DNA of 64,000 nucleotides from Gemmatimonadota bacterium (GTDB taxonomy: Bacteria > Gemmatimonadota > Gemmatimonadetes > Longimicrobiales > Gaopeijiaceae): contig JAJDXG010000016.1 in assembly GCA_022823365.1 (NCBI GenBank), positions 123,141 through 187,140 on the forward strand, in the 5' to 3' direction. Positions 27,354-38,477 of this stretch are shown here, piece by piece. Made by a program: the position numbers and the translations under genes. The notes under the pieces were generated by a model. It saw only the letters and a program-made list of their open reading frames with translations, had not been told where the DNA came from and made no database searches. The number at the start of each line of letters is the position of its first letter. The first letter of the stretch is position 1.

Positions 27354-29599
27354 CCGGGAGTCTGCGCGCGCACCCGGGGCGGCGATGCGCCGGGACGGTC
27401 CTGGCACTCCTTCCCGCCCTGCTCGCTACCGCAGTCCCCGCATCGGCGGTCCAGGGGGAACTGGAAGAGGTCACCACGCTTCGCTTCGAGGGCAACGACG
27501 TATTCTCCGATCGCGCGCTGGGCGCTTCCATCATGACGCGGTCGACCGACTGCCGGCATTGGCTGCTCTCCGTCTTCTGCTGGTCGGGAAGCTCTTTCGC
27601 CATCGACGAGCACTTCCTGGGCCCGCGCGAATTCGAACGCGACGTGGTGCGCCTGCGGCTCTTCTACTACCGGCACGGATACCGGGAGGCGCTCATCGAA
27701 ACGAGCCTCGACCGGAACGGGGACGGGGTTGGGATCACGTTCCATATCGAGGAAGGAAGGCCGGTGCTCATCGATTCCCTGGCCTTCAACGGGCTCGATC
27801 CGCCCGGCGACCTGGATCTCCTCGACGATCTGCCGGTGCGCGCGGGAGATCCGCTCGACCAGCTGGTGCTGGGGGCGGCCCGCGATTCGCTCACCATCCG
27901 GTTGCGCAACGCCGGGTACGCCCACGCCGAAGTCCTGCTCGACATCCTGATTCCGGCCGCGCAGCCGTACGGCGCGCGGGTCAACTTCGATGTCTTCAAG
28001 GGAGCTCCGGCCCGCTTCGGGGCCATCTCGATCGAGGGAAACGAAAGGGTGGATCGGGGCGTCATACTGGGCATGATTCCCTTCCGCGAAGGCAGCGCCT
28101 ACGACGCCGACCTCGTCTTCCAGGCACGGCGCAACCTCTATGGCATGGAGGTCTTCAGCAATGTCGCGGTAACGGAGGAACTGGACGCGCAGCCGGACAG
28201 CGTAATCCCCGTATCGATCACGGTCGTCGAGGGTGACATTCACCGATACCGCGCGGGAGGAGGCTGGAGCACGGCCGACTGCGTCAACGGCGAAGCCAGC
28301 TGGACCAGCCGGAATTTCTCCGGCGGCGGACGCCGACTTCAGTTCCTCGGACGGCTCTCGAACATCCTGAACTCCCCGCTCAACTCGACGCTCTGCCGCG
28401 ATGCCGGCACCGGTCCGTACGGGCGCTACAACTGGTCGCTCTCGGCCCAGTTCTCCCAGCCCCGTCTCTTCTCGCTGCGCACCACTTTCGCCGCCAATGT
28501 GTTCTGGGAGCGGCAGAGTCTGCCCGACCTCTTTGTCCGCCAGAGCCTGGGCGTCGATCTTTCCGTCACCCGGGGAGGCGCGCAGGGACGTGCGCAGACG
28601 ATCTTCTTTCAGCCGACGACAGGGAAACTGGACGCGGCGGATATCTTCTTCTGCTCCAGCTTCCTGGTATGCGACTTCGAGGGCATCGAGGTGCTCCAGC
28701 GCAGCAACTGGCTGTCGCCCGTGGGAATCCGCCTCGCGCACGAGGAGATCGGGCAGGGCATCGGTTCCGCCGCGAGATACTCGCTGATCGCCGAGATCGA
28801 GCACGCATCCCGCCTGACCGGATCCGACTTCGCCTACAACCTGGCCGTGGGCGAGGCATCCGGAACCCGCGAATTCCTGGAAGGCTGGATCGTGGCCGGG
28901 CGGATACGCGGGGGACGGCTGCGCGCCGGAGGATTCGGAGCGCTGGGCCGGGAAGTCGGCTCCGAGATCGCGCACCCGCAGAAGCGGTTCTATTCGGGGG
29001 GCGCCACCTCGGTGCGCGGCTTCGCCCACAATCAGTTGGGCCCGCGCGTGCTGTTCGTGGACGTGGAAACGTTGCTGGCTCCCGGAGACGGCGGCCCGGC
29101 GCCGTGTACCCCGGACCAGATCATCGACTTCACCTGCGATCCGCGCACCCTTGGTGACGACCGCTTTACGTCCAATCCCACCGGAGGCAGCCGGCTGCTC
29201 GAGGGCAACGTCGAGGTGCGCTTTCCGCTCAGCTCCGCAGACTGGCAGGGAACCCTGTTTCTCGACTTCGGTCAGGTCTGGTCCGACGACAGCTCCCGGG
29301 ATCTCGCGCGCCTCGAATGGGCCCCGGGGATGGGTGTCCGTTACTTCACCGCCATCGGTCCTCTGCGACTGGACGTGGCGTACCGGCTGAGCGGGGGCGA
29401 GGAACAACGCGTCCTGACATCGGGGATCCGGCCCTACCATTCCGACGTCGATCACGACGAGGCAAGGCTGGCCGCGGCGCCCGACTTCGTTCGCTCGGGC
29501 CGGCTCGAGATCCTTCCGCACCCGGTGCTGTACGGCGAATCCGCGGATTGGTCGCTGAGCCGGCTTCAGCTCCATCTCTCCCTGGGACAGGTCTTCTGA
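27350..29599 (+). CDS. Omp85-family outer-membrane protein (TamA/BamA-like)
   Basis: 749 residues from the GTG overlapping the phosphoesterase stop. A signal peptide covers about 1-34 (VLALLPALLATAVPASA). Three POTRA-like units occupy about 42-138, 139-220 and 222-298 (for example ARFGAISIEGNERVDRGVIL). The remaining 450 residues form the beta-barrel, with the family's hallmark loop motif GGATSVRGF near residue 550. Three POTRA units and the tamB gene right behind favour a TamA role (barrel partner of TamB) over BamA, which usually has five. C68/C77 and other paired cysteines in the exported part are noteworthy. Confidence 0.9.
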   Translation: MTGSLRAHPGRRCAGTVLALLPALLATAVPASAVQGELEEVTTLRFEGNDVFSDRALGASIMTRSTDCRHWLLSVFCWSGSSFAIDEHFLGPREFERDVVRLRLFYYRHGYREALIETSLDRNGDGVGITFHIEEGRPVLIDSLAFNGLDPPGDLDLLDDLPVRAGDPLDQLVLGAARDSLTIRLRNAGYAHAEVLLDILIPAAQPYGARVNFDVFKGAPARFGAISIEGNERVDRGVILGMIPFREGSAYDADLVFQARRNLYGMEVFSNVAVTEELDAQPDSVIPVSITVVEGDIHRYRAGGGWSTADCVNGEASWTSRNFSGGGRRLQFLGRLSNILNSPLNSTLCRDAGTGPYGRYNWSLSAQFSQPRLFSLRTTFAANVFWERQSLPDLFVRQSLGVDLSVTRGGAQGRAQTIFFQPTTGKLDAADIFFCSSFLVCDFEGIEVLQRSNWLSPVGIRLAHEEIGQGIGSAARYSLIAEIEHASRLTGSDFAYNLAVGEASGTREFLEGWIVAGRIRGGRLRAGGFGALGREVGSEIAHPQKRFYSGGATSVRGFAHNQLGPRVLFVDVETLLAPGDGGPAPCTPDQIIDFTCDPRTLGDDRFTSNPTGGSRLLEGNVEVRFPLSSADWQGTLFLDFGQVWSDDSSRDLARLEWAPGMGVRYFTAIGPLRLDVAYRLSGGEEQRVLTSGIRPYHSDVDHDEARLAAAPDFVRSGRLEILPHPVLYGESADWSLSRLQLHLSLGQVF

Positions 29600-32500
29600 T
29601 GTCCGGGACAGGGCCCGCAGGGGAAGCCGGAACGGAATCCCGCCCCCGCCGCGCCCGCGGCGGGCGGGCTCTGCTGATCGGGGGCCTTTCGCTGGCCGCG
29701 CTCCTTTGTGCGGCGACGGTGGCGCTGGTGTACACCCGGCCGGGCCAGCGCATCGTTGTGGAAGAAGTCCTCAGCCGGGCGTCGGCACGGCTGAGCGCCG
29801 ACGTCGCAGTCTCCGGAATCCGCTCCGCGAACCTGCTCGCCGGGGTCACCCTGTCCGGCGTCACGATCGCCGAGGCGGGACGACCCGCTGCCTTCCGCGC
29901 GGACTCGATCCGCGTTCGCTATTCGCTCCGGAGCCTGTTCGGCGGGGAGTTCGCGCTCGCCGGACTGGAGCTGTGGAATCCCGTGCTGACGGTCGAGCGC
30001 GGTCCCGGCGAGGACGAGTCGAACTGGAGCCGCATCCTCTCGGATCCCCGGGAAGCGGCCACCGCGCTCAACCTCCAGTCCGGGCCGGAGGACGAGGAAC
30101 CGGGCCTGATCCTGCGCGACGTCTCGGTGTTCGACGGCGACGTCATCGTGCGGCTGGGCACCGACGCGCCTCCGGGAAGCACGGGGGTTGTGCCGGCGGC
30201 GGGCGGCGACGGCTTCGTGCGCGAACAGCGCTTCAGCCGTATCCGCGGGCGGCTGCGGGAGGCGGAATTCGGGGCGGAACGGACCGCCCTCGACGTGTTC
30301 GCGCTGTCCCTGCAGGGGAGCGTGACCGAAGAACCACTCGAGTTGGCCGACTATCGCGGACAGGTCCTCGTGAGAGCGGACGGACTCTCCTTCGACGCCG
30401 AACGTCTCTGGCTCCCGGAGACCGAAATGTCGGGAACGGGCGCGCTCGCCTGGGACGGGGAGCTGCGCGTCGACGCAAGCCTGAGCGCTCCGGTTGCGGC
30501 GCTTGAGGACATCCACTGGCTGGTTCCGGGGCTGCCTCCGGCCCGCGGGTCCCTGGAGCTGGGCCTCGGCCTCAGGCCGGGGTTGACGTCGGTCACCCTC
30601 TCCTCCCTCGATCTTGCCACCGCCGACGGGGGACTCGAGGGTCGCCTCGCCCTGACCCTCACGCCCGATTCCATGCTTCTGGACGGCGATGTCGGCCTGC
30701 AGGAGCTGAGTGCCGCCGCGTTCGATCCGTGGCTGACCTCGCCGCTCCCGTGGCGGGGTGCGCTCGCCGGCAGCCTGCGCTTCCAGGGCAGGCCGGAGGA
30801 TCTGGAGGTTTCGGGCGACCTCGAGACGGTCGCGGCCGCCCCGGCCGACGCCACGTCCCGGTTTGAATTCGGGGGTCGGGTGCACGTCGGGCCGAACCCG
30901 GGCGTGACCGGCTTTTCCCTCACGTCGATGCCGTTCCAGTACAGCCTGCTGGGCCAAATGAACGAGCCCGTCGCGATCGGAGGCTCGGGCTCGCTCCGCA
31001 TTGAGGCAGGCGGACGCCTGTCGGACGGAATCGACTTCGTCGCGTGGGCGGCGCATGCGGCTGCGGGGCTCCCGCAGTCGGACGTTACCGTCAGCGGCAG
31101 GGTCGGACGCGGCGACGGCGCAGCGTTTGTGGACCTGTCCGGCGAACTCCAGCCGCTGTCGTTCACCGCGCTGGGCGCGTTCTTCCCGTCCCTGCCGGTT
31201 ACCGGCGAGGTCACCGGCGGCGTGAGCGCCCGCGGACCCCTCGCCGACCTCACGGTCGAGCTCGACCTCGAGACGCCCGCAGGGCCTCTGGCCATGAATG
31301 CGCGCTTCGATGCGCGCGACATCGGCCGCAGCTACCAGGCCGAGACCGAGGTGCGCGACTTCCACCTTTCGCGCATCGTGCCGGAACTGCCGGAACCCAC
31401 GATCGTGACCGGCGGCGTGTTCGTGGACGGTCGCGGGCTCGAGCCCGACTCGGTCGTGGCCGACGTGAGAGTTCGCGTCGCTTCCGCCGCGATCGGGGTG
31501 GTTGCCGTGGACTCGGCGAGGTCCGCGCTTCGCCTGGAGGCGGGCGCGGCCACCCTGGACACGCTGCACGCCGTGACCAGCCTGGGCACTCTGGACGCAT
31601 CCGGAGACCTGGGTCTCGCGGAGGGTCTCCAGCCCGGAGAGGTCCGCATCGCTTTCGCCAGCGAATCGCTGGACGGCCTGCGGCCCTTCTTCATGGCGGG
31701 TCCGATCATCGCGGCCGACACGTTGTCGCGCCTGGAGATCGAGTTGCTGCGCCTGGAGGGAATCGATCCCGACACCCTTCCCCTGCTGAGAGAGGTCGAG
31801 GTCGATGGGCATGTCTCGGCCGAAGCCACCCTGCGCGGCGCGGTCGACCGGTTCGCGGCGGAGGGCCTCGTCACCATCGATGGCTTTCGCTTTCGCGAGA
31901 ACGCGATCAGCCGAGCCGAACTGGACGTCCGGATCGACGGTCTGCCGGGGACCGACGGGCGGCTCATCGCCTCCATCCTCAGCGACTCCTTCGCGGTCGA
32001 AGGCAGAGACTTCGCCTCTGCCGCCATCGAACTGGACCTTTCCCGATCCGAGGGCCGGCTGCGCGCCGACCTCGAGCGCACGGACGCCGAGAGCTACCAG
32101 GCGCGCGCCACCTACCAGGCGGACGCAACCAGCGGAGTACTCCATCTCGACGAACTCACCGCCCGCTTCGCAGGCGGCCGCTGGAATCTCGGCGGACCGG
32201 CGCGCCTCCTGTGGGACGGCGGGCGTTTCGTGGTCGACGACTTCAGCTTCACGCGTCCCGGCGTGGGCGGAATGAGGATTGAAGCCGACGGCGTCATCCC
32301 GCGCGGCCCCGGCCCGGCGGACTTCGAGCTGGTGGTGCGGAGCCTCCCACTGGAGCGCCTGACCCACGTGGCGCATCTGACCGGCCTGGAGGAAGGCAAC
32401 CTTCGCGGAGTGGTAAGCCTCGACCTGCGGGTTTCCCAAACCGGGGACGACCCCGGAATGGCGGCTTCCTTCCAGGCCGACGGACTGGGATACGGCAATG

Positions 32501-34113
32501 TGGACTTCACCCGGGTCGCGGGCGAACTCGAGTACCTCGACCGCCGGATCACCGGTGACATCGAGGCGTGGAGCCAGGAAGCGCAGGTCCTGTCGGCCCG
32601 GGGCGCGCTGGCTGCGGCGCTGGAGCTCGGGCGGGTGCCCCAACGCTTCCCTGACGAACCGATGGACATCGCGGTCGTCGCACGCGAGTTCCCGCTTGCG
32701 GTTGTTTCGCGCGTCGTTCCCGGCCTCGAGGACGTCGAGGGCGTGGTCGATGGAGAACTGCATCTCACCGGTCCCCCGGCGAACATTCGCACGAACGGCG
32801 GGCTGTCTCTGGCCGGAGGCGCCCTCGCACTGCCGGAACTGGGGGTCCGGTACACGGATGTGGAGGCCGTGCTGGGGTTCACCGAGGACGCCCGCGCCAC
32901 GCTCTCGGCCAGTCTGCGTTCCGGTGGGCTCGCCCGGGTGAACGGATCGCTGCACCTGCGCCCACTGCGCGACCCGGCCCTCGACCTCGCCATCGAAGGA
33001 ACCAGCTTCCGGGCGGTCAACCGCTATGACATCGAGGGGGTCGTCAGCGGGCAGCTGCGCCTGACCGGAAACTATCGCAGCCCGGTCGTGCAGGGGGCCC
33101 TGGAGGTCGAACAAGGCACCCTCTATCTGGACGAGTTCGCGCGCTACCAGACCATCGTGGACCTGGCGGACACCACCTTCTTCGCAGCCGTGGATACCAC
33201 CCTGGCCGGCGTGCTGCCCATCATCGAGGCAGGACAGAACCCGTTCCTCGACAACCTGATCGCCGAGATCGAACTGAGCGTGGAGAGCGACAGCTGGCTG
33301 CGCAGCCGCCAGATCGACATGGAGATCGACGGCGGCCTCGAGCTGGAGTACGACCGCGGGGCACGCCGTTTCGTGGCGGTCGGGGAGCTTGCGGCCATCC
33401 GGGGATCCTACAACTACTTCGGCCGCCGCTTCGTGGTGCAGGAGGGAACCCTCGAGTTCATCGGCATTCCCGGCGTCAACCCCAACCTGGACATCCAGGC
33501 GGTCGCGCGCCTGCGTGCCGGGGACAGCCCGCTCAACGTGATCGCCAACGTGGGCGGCACCCTGGTGGCTCCCTCGGTGTCGCTGACCAGCGACGCGGCC
33601 GCGCCCATCGAGGAACCGGAACTCGTCAGCTACCTGGTGTTCGGCCGGCCCCCGGCACTGCTGGGCTCCGGCGAGTCGTCGCTGCTGGGCGGGGCGATCA
33701 TCACCGATGGCCTGTCGCTCGGTCTGGGCCGGCTGGCAGACGAGTTCCAGGAGGCCGTCGCGCAGGAGATCGGTTTCGTGGACTACTTCGCCATCTCCAA
33801 CCAGCGGGCCACGCAGCGACTTGGCCCCAATCCCAGCCTGCTGGGCACCCTCGCCTCCACTCAGATCGAGTTCGGCCGCTACCTGTGGGACGATGTCTTC
33901 CTGTCCGTCGACCTGGCTCCGGTCGGGACGACCACCCAGACGCGCACCCGCATCCCCAACGCACGCCTGGAGTGGCGCTTCGCCGACCTGTGGGGCTTCG
34001 AGAGCTTCGCCGAGGACCCGCTCCTGCGCCGGGGCGTGCTCGGGGTCCAGCAGAGCGGCCCGACCTACGCACATTCACTGGGGCTGTTCATCTATCGCGA
34101 ATGGGGCCGATGA
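29599..34113 (+). CDS. tamB: TamB-like translocation and assembly module protein (AsmA-like superfamily)
   Basis: 1504 residues. A short basic cytoplasmic tail and one inner-membrane helix at about 24-45 ([20 protein letters not shown]) anchor a long periplasmic beta-rich body. This is made of repeating strands typical of AsmA/TamB bridge proteins (patterns such as [24 protein letters not shown]). The C-terminal DUF490 region is recognisable from about 1170 on ([56 protein letters not shown] SYLVFGRPP). Such proteins span the periplasm and move phospholipid or help barrel insertion. ATG overlaps the TamA-like stop by one base. Confidence 0.9.
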   Translation: MSGTGPAGEAGTESRPRRARGGRALLIGGLSLAALLCAATVALVYTRPGQRIVVEEVLSRASARLSADVAVSGIRSANLLAGVTLSGVTIAEAGRPAAFRADSIRVRYSLRSLFGGEFALAGLELWNPVLTVERGPGEDESNWSRILSDPREAATALNLQSGPEDEEPGLILRDVSVFDGDVIVRLGTDAPPGSTGVVPAAGGDGFVREQRFSRIRGRLREAEFGAERTALDVFALSLQGSVTEEPLELADYRGQVLVRADGLSFDAERLWLPETEMSGTGALAWDGELRVDASLSAPVAALEDIHWLVPGLPPARGSLELGLGLRPGLTSVTLSSLDLATADGGLEGRLALTLTPDSMLLDGDVGLQELSAAAFDPWLTSPLPWRGALAGSLRFQGRPEDLEVSGDLETVAAAPADATSRFEFGGRVHVGPNPGVTGFSLTSMPFQYSLLGQMNEPVAIGGSGSLRIEAGGRLSDGIDFVAWAAHAAAGLPQSDVTVSGRVGRGDGAAFVDLSGELQPLSFTALGAFFPSLPVTGEVTGGVSARGPLADLTVELDLETPAGPLAMNARFDARDIGRSYQAETEVRDFHLSRIVPELPEPTIVTGGVFVDGRGLEPDSVVADVRVRVASAAIGVVAVDSARSALRLEAGAATLDTLHAVTSLGTLDASGDLGLAEGLQPGEVRIAFASESLDGLRPFFMAGPIIAADTLSRLEIELLRLEGIDPDTLPLLREVEVDGHVSAEATLRGAVDRFAAEGLVTIDGFRFRENAISRAELDVRIDGLPGTDGRLIASILSDSFAVEGRDFASAAIELDLSRSEGRLRADLERTDAESYQARATYQADATSGVLHLDELTARFAGGRWNLGGPARLLWDGGRFVVDDFSFTRPGVGGMRIEADGVIPRGPGPADFELVVRSLPLERLTHVAHLTGLEEGNLRGVVSLDLRVSQTGDDPGMAASFQADGLGYGNVDFTRVAGELEYLDRRITGDIEAWSQEAQVLSARGALAAALELGRVPQRFPDEPMDIAVVAREFPLAVVSRVVPGLEDVEGVVDGELHLTGPPANIRTNGGLSLAGGALALPELGVRYTDVEAVLGFTEDARATLSASLRSGGLARVNGSLHLRPLRDPALDLAIEGTSFRAVNRYDIEGVVSGQLRLTGNYRSPVVQGALEVEQGTLYLDEFARYQTIVDLADTTFFAAVDTTLAGVLPIIEAGQNPFLDNLIAEIELSVESDSWLRSRQIDMEIDGGLELEYDRGARRFVAVGELAAIRGSYNYFGRRFVVQEGTLEFIGIPGVNPNLDIQAVARLRAGDSPLNVIANVGGTLVAPSVSLTSDAAAPIEEPELVSYLVFGRPPALLGSGESSLLGGAIITDGLSLGLGRLADEFQEAVAQEIGFVDYFAISNQRATQRLGPNPSLLGTLASTQIEFGRYLWDDVFLSVDLAPVGTTTQTRTRIPNARLEWRFADLWGFESFAEDPLLRRGVLGVQQSGPTYAHSLGLFIYREWGR

Positions 34114-37001
34114 CCGGCGACACGCTCATCATCCGGGGAGCGCGCGAGCACAACCTCCGCAACATCGACCTCAAGCTCCCCCGCGAACGTATCGTCGTCA
34201 TCACCGGTCTGTCCGGATCGGGGAAATCATCGCTCGCGTTCGACACGATCTACGCCGAGGGGCAACGGCGCTACGTGGAGTCGCTGTCGGCCTACGCCCG
34301 CCAGTTCCTGGGCCTGATGGAGAAGCCCGACGTCGACTCCATCGAGGGACTGTCGCCGGCGATCTCCATCGAGCAGAAGACGGTGAACCGCAACCCGCGT
34401 TCGACGGTGGGCACGGTTACCGAGATCTACGACTACCTGCGGCTGCTGTGGGCGCGCGCGGGCACCCCGCACTGTCCGGAGTGCGGCCGGCCCGTCCTGC
34501 GCCAGAGCGCCACCCAGATCGTGGAACAGCTTCTGGAACGGCAGGCGGGCAGCCAGATCGAGGTGCTCGCTCCCCTGGTGCGCGGGCGCAAGGGCGAGTT
34601 CCGGGAGCTGTTCGAACGGGCGCGCCGCACCGGCTTCGTCCGGGCGCTCGTCGATGGCCAGGTCTACGACCTTTCCCATCCTCCCGCGCTCAATCGGTAC
34701 GAGAACCACGACATCGCCATCGTCGTCGACCGGCTGACGGTGCGCGACTCAAACCGCGGCCGCCTCGCCGACTCGATCGAGACCGCCCTCTCGACGGCCG
34801 AGGGCGTCGCAGGGGTGCGGGTGCGCGGAGAAGATGATCCCCTGCTCTTCAGCGAGCAATACGCCTGCGTGGAATGCGGCACCAGCCTGCCGGAAATGGA
34901 ACCCCGCCAGTTCTCCTTCAACTCGCCCTTTGGCGCGTGCGAGGATTGCGGCGGGCTGGGGACGCGGCGGGAGGTCAACCCGCAGCTCCTGCTCGGCGAC
35001 CCCGGCCTCTCGGTCATGGAGGGGGTGGTGCTGCCCTGGGGGGATCCCGCCGGACACCTGCGACGCTCGGTGATCCCCGGGCTGGCGGCCGCCTACGAGT
35101 TCGACCCGCGCAAACCCTGGAAAACCCTGGACCCCGAGGTCCACCAGGGCATCCTGTGGGGTTCGGCTCCCATGAAGATCCGCTTCCCCTACCGGTCGGC
35201 GGGCTCCGCGGGATACTACGAGGACGTCTGGGAGGGCGTGGTCGCCAGCGTCGAGCGGCGCTACCGGGAGACCGGGTCGGACTACGTGCGCGGCCAGCTC
35301 GAGTCCTACATGTCGGTGCTGCCGTGCAAGGCGTGCGCGGGAACGCGCCTCGGCCCCCGCTCCCGGGCCGTGACCCTGGGCGGCCGCTCCATCGGCCAGG
35401 TGATCGAGCTGCCCATCTCGGAGTGCCTGGCCTTCGTGCGCTCGCTCCCGGTGGCCGGCCGCCTGCGCTCCGACACCGTCGAACAGGCTCCCGGCCCGCC
35501 GCTTCCGGCCGAAATCGCCGGTCCGATCCTCAAGGAGGTCGAGAACCGCCTCCGCTTCCTGACCGCGGTGGGCCTCGACTACCTCAGCCTGGGCCGCTCG
35601 GCCGACACCCTCTCCGGGGGAGAGGCGCAGCGCATCCGCCTGGCGACCCAGATCGGCAGCGGCCTGGTGGGCGTGCTCTACATCCTGGATGAACCGTCGA
35701 TCGGCCTGCATCCGCGCGACAACCACGGCCTGCTGGACACGCTCCGTTCGCTGCGCGACCTGGGCAACACCGTGTTGGTGGTGGAGCACGACGAGGACAC
35801 CATCCTCGCCGCCGACCACGTCGTCGACCTGGGTCCGGGGGCCGGGCGTCAAGGGGGCGAGGTGGTGGCCGCGGGGACGGTTCAGGAGGTCGTCAACCAT
35901 CCGCGCTCGCTCACCGGCGCGTACCTGCGCGGCGCGCGCGAAATCCCCGTGCCGGCCCGGCGCCGACCCGCCGACCCCGAGCGCCGGCTCGTGGTCGAGG
36001 GCGCGCGCCAGCACAACCTGCGCGACCTGGCGGTAGGGTTCCCCCTGGGGTGTTTCGTCGCGGTCACCGGGGTCAGCGGGTCGGGCAAGTCCACTCTGGT
36101 GAACCATACCCTGTACCGCGCCCTGGCGCGCCGCTTCTACCGGTCCGTGGCCCTCCCCGGAGATCACGACGAGGTGCACGGGGCCGAACTGGTCGACAAG
36201 GTCATCGAGGTGAACCAGTCGCCCATCGGACGGACGCCGCGCTCCAATCCCGCGACCTACACCGGCCTCTTCACCCCCATCCGCCAGCTTTTCGCGAGCC
36301 TTCCCGAGTCACAGGTGCGAGGCTACGGTCCGGGCCGTTTTTCGTTCAACGTAAAGGGAGGCAGATGCGAATCGTGCAAGGGCGACGGGCTCGTGAAGAT
36401 CGAGATGCACTTCCTGCCCGACGTCTACGTGCCGTGCGACGTATGCCGGGGCCGGCGCTACAATCGCGAGACCCTCGACATCGCCTACAAGGGCCGGAAC
36501 ATCGCCGAGGTCCTTGCGATGCCGGTCGCGGAGGCCCTCGAGTTCTTCGACGCCGTGCCCCGCGTTCGCCACCGCCTCAGGACGCTGGCGCAGGTCGGGC
36601 TCGGCTACGTCCGGCTGGGGCAGCCGGCGACGACCCTCTCGGGCGGCGAGGCGCAACGGGTCAAGCTGGCGAGCGAACTCTCCAAGCGCGCGACCGGCAG
36701 GACCCTGTACATCCTCGACGAACCCACCACGGGACTGCACTTCGAGGACGTGCGCGTCCTGCTGGAGGTGCTGCACCGCCTGGTGGACCGCGGCAACACG
36801 GTGGTGGTCATCGAGCACAACCTGCACGTGATCAAGACCGCCGACTGGCTCATCGACCTCGGCCCGGAAGGGGGCGCGGGCGGGGGGCGGGTGGTCGCAG
36901 CCGGAACACCCGAAGAGGTCGCCGCGCAACGGACCTCGTACACGGGGGCCTTCCTGGCGGATCTGCTGCGGGACAGGAACCGCGAGCGGCGGAGGGCGTA
37001 G
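34110..37001 (+). CDS. uvrA: Excinuclease ABC subunit A
   Basis: 963 residues. Two ABC ATPase halves are present: Walker A at 33-41 (GLSGSGKSS) and near 655 (GVSGSGKST), each with a signature ([17 protein letters not shown] and [17 protein letters not shown]) and Walker B ([24 protein letters not shown]). Two zinc modules are intact: C-x2-C-x19-C-x2-C in YACVECG...GACEDCG and GRCESCK...VPCDVCRG. UvrA scans DNA for bulky damage and loads UvrB. The ATG at 34110 overlaps the tamB stop; an ATG at 34101 is also in frame. Full length. Confidence 0.98.
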   Translation: MTGDTLIIRGAREHNLRNIDLKLPRERIVVITGLSGSGKSSLAFDTIYAEGQRRYVESLSAYARQFLGLMEKPDVDSIEGLSPAISIEQKTVNRNPRSTVGTVTEIYDYLRLLWARAGTPHCPECGRPVLRQSATQIVEQLLERQAGSQIEVLAPLVRGRKGEFRELFERARRTGFVRALVDGQVYDLSHPPALNRYENHDIAIVVDRLTVRDSNRGRLADSIETALSTAEGVAGVRVRGEDDPLLFSEQYACVECGTSLPEMEPRQFSFNSPFGACEDCGGLGTRREVNPQLLLGDPGLSVMEGVVLPWGDPAGHLRRSVIPGLAAAYEFDPRKPWKTLDPEVHQGILWGSAPMKIRFPYRSAGSAGYYEDVWEGVVASVERRYRETGSDYVRGQLESYMSVLPCKACAGTRLGPRSRAVTLGGRSIGQVIELPISECLAFVRSLPVAGRLRSDTVEQAPGPPLPAEIAGPILKEVENRLRFLTAVGLDYLSLGRSADTLSGGEAQRIRLATQIGSGLVGVLYILDEPSIGLHPRDNHGLLDTLRSLRDLGNTVLVVEHDEDTILAADHVVDLGPGAGRQGGEVVAAGTVQEVVNHPRSLTGAYLRGAREIPVPARRRPADPERRLVVEGARQHNLRDLAVGFPLGCFVAVTGVSGSGKSTLVNHTLYRALARRFYRSVALPGDHDEVHGAELVDKVIEVNQSPIGRTPRSNPATYTGLFTPIRQLFASLPESQVRGYGPGRFSFNVKGGRCESCKGDGLVKIEMHFLPDVYVPCDVCRGRRYNRETLDIAYKGRNIAEVLAMPVAEALEFFDAVPRVRHRLRTLAQVGLGYVRLGQPATTLSGGEAQRVKLASELSKRATGRTLYILDEPTTGLHFEDVRVLLEVLHRLVDRGNTVVVIEHNLHVIKTADWLIDLGPEGGAGGGRVVAAGTPEEVAAQRTSYTGAFLADLLRDRNRERRRA

Positions 37002-37188
37002 GCAGCAGCCCCGCAGCCCGGTGCGAAACTGGCCGCGGCTCCCCGGCGTCTGCTAGTGTTGTAGGTTATGCCGTCGGGTGGCACGACATTCCGGTCGCAT
37101 CGCGGCCGGCAGCACCCGCCCGGCGAGCAGGCTGACACCAGGAGCGGGCAGAGCCACCTGCCCCCCACCCCGGAGACGGAGTGAAGTC

Positions 37189-37608
37189 ATGGTAAGTCGA
37201 GAGGATGTCGAGGGCTTCCTGATCCGCATGGATCTGGACTATCAAGAGGTGGACGAGGGCATGTTCCTCGCACACGGCGACAATGGAGGCGCGGGCGTGG
37301 TGGTCCACCACTCGGATCCCGTGCTGGTGCTGCGCCTCAAGATGATGGATCTTCCGGCAGAGCCGGAGGACGAACTCACCGGGCTGTACCGCACACTGCT
37401 GGAACTCAACGCGACCGACATCGTGCACGGCGCCTACGGAATCGAGGAGGGGGAGCTGATCCTCACCGACACGCTCGAACTGGAGAACCTGGACTTTACC
37501 GAGCTGCAGGCCTCGATCGAGAGCCTTCAGCTCGCGGCGTCAAGTCACATGGGCAGGATTCGCGAGCTTGCGCAGGCGAGCAGCGCACCGCAGGCGATGG
37601 AGGGCTGA
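37189..37608 (+). CDS. YbjN-like protein of unknown function
   Basis: 139 residues, acidic, with no signal peptide. The pattern VSREDVEGFLIRMDLDYQEV, VVVHHSDPVLVLRLKMMDLP and LYRTLLELNATDIVHGAYGI resembles the YbjN/type III chaperone-like fold. It is the first gene after a 187-base gap behind uvrA and has a GGAG ribosome site. PspA follows four bases after its stop, so the two are probably co-expressed and may act together. No catalytic motif is seen. The family label rests on pattern recognition and should be taken as provisional. Confidence 0.75.
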   Translation: MVSREDVEGFLIRMDLDYQEVDEGMFLAHGDNGGAGVVVHHSDPVLVLRLKMMDLPAEPEDELTGLYRTLLELNATDIVHGAYGIEEGELILTDTLELENLDFTELQASIESLQLAASSHMGRIRELAQASSAPQAMEG

Positions 37609-37612
37609 ACCC

Positions 37613-38476
37613 ATGGGAATCTTCCAGAAGCTGTCGACGCTCATCAAGTCGAACATCAACGACCTGATCGCGAAGGCGGAAAACCCGGAGAAGATGCTCA
37701 ACCAGATCATCCTCGACATGCGGGACCAGCTCGCCAAGGCGAAGCGCGATGTCGCGGGAGCGATCGCGGACGAGCGCAAGCTCGGAGCCCAGCTCGATGC
37801 CGAGGTCAAGCAGGCCCAGGCGTGGCGGAAGCGGGCCGAGCTGGCCGTGAGGGAGGGCCGTGACGACCTCGCCATGCAGGCTCTGAGCCGGCAGCAGGAA
37901 CACTCCCAGCGCGCTCAGGCGCTGGAGCAGACCTGGCGTGCGCAGAAGGAGGAGACCGAGAAGCTCAAGGGGTCGCTCCGGACCCTGAACGACAAGATCG
38001 AGGAGGCGAAGCGCAAGCGGAACCTCCTGATCGCGAAGCAAAAGCGGGCTCAGGCGCAGAAGCGCATCCACGCCACCATGTCCGGGCTCTCGGACCAGTC
38101 GGCGTTCGACGCGTTCAACCGCATGGCGGCCAAGATCGAGGAAGAGGAACGCCGCAGCCTCGCTCAGGCGGAAGTCACCGAGGCGCTGACCGGGGATTCG
38201 CTCGAAGATGAATTCCTGAGGCTGGAATCGGGCGGCGAAGGCGCCGCCATGGACGACCGCCTGCTGGCCCTGAAGGCCAAGATGGGACTGCTTCCGGGAG
38301 GCGCGCCCGAGCCTCCCCGGCAGCTCACCGCAGGGGGTGGGTCCGCCGAGGCGACATCCGCGGAGGACGCCGAAGCCGACGATTCCGACGCCGCCTCCTC
38401 CGCTCCCGTCGCGCCCATACAGGAGGCGCAGCTTCTCGAGGAGTTTGAGCGGCTGGGCAGAAACGACGGGTCGTGA
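37613..38476 (+). CDS. pspA: PspA/IM30 (Vipp1) family membrane-stress protein
   Basis: 287 residues. The N-terminal amphipathic helix MGIFQKLSTLIKSNINDLI binds membranes, and ENPEKMLNQIILDMRDQL is the family signature. A long coiled coil (about 25-190) rich in Ala, Lys, Glu and Gln follows. The last 60 residues or so are an acidic, Ala/Ser-rich, probably disordered extension with a short terminal helix (AQLLEEFERLG). PspA/Vipp1 proteins form ESCRT-III-like rods or rings that protect the inner membrane. No PspF, PspB or PspC gene is nearby, so control is by another route. Confidence 0.93.
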   Translation: MGIFQKLSTLIKSNINDLIAKAENPEKMLNQIILDMRDQLAKAKRDVAGAIADERKLGAQLDAEVKQAQAWRKRAELAVREGRDDLAMQALSRQQEHSQRAQALEQTWRAQKEETEKLKGSLRTLNDKIEEAKRKRNLLIAKQKRAQAQKRIHATMSGLSDQSAFDAFNRMAAKIEEEERRSLAQAEVTEALTGDSLEDEFLRLESGGEGAAMDDRLLALKAKMGLLPGGAPEPPRQLTAGGGSAEATSAEDAEADDSDAASSAPVAPIQEAQLLEEFERLGRNDGS

Positions 38477-38477
38477 C

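Noticed and set aside
29566..34074. 1500-residue open frame opposite tamB
   Set aside because: No domain pattern, composition of a reverse-strand shadow, and fully overlapped by a real gene.
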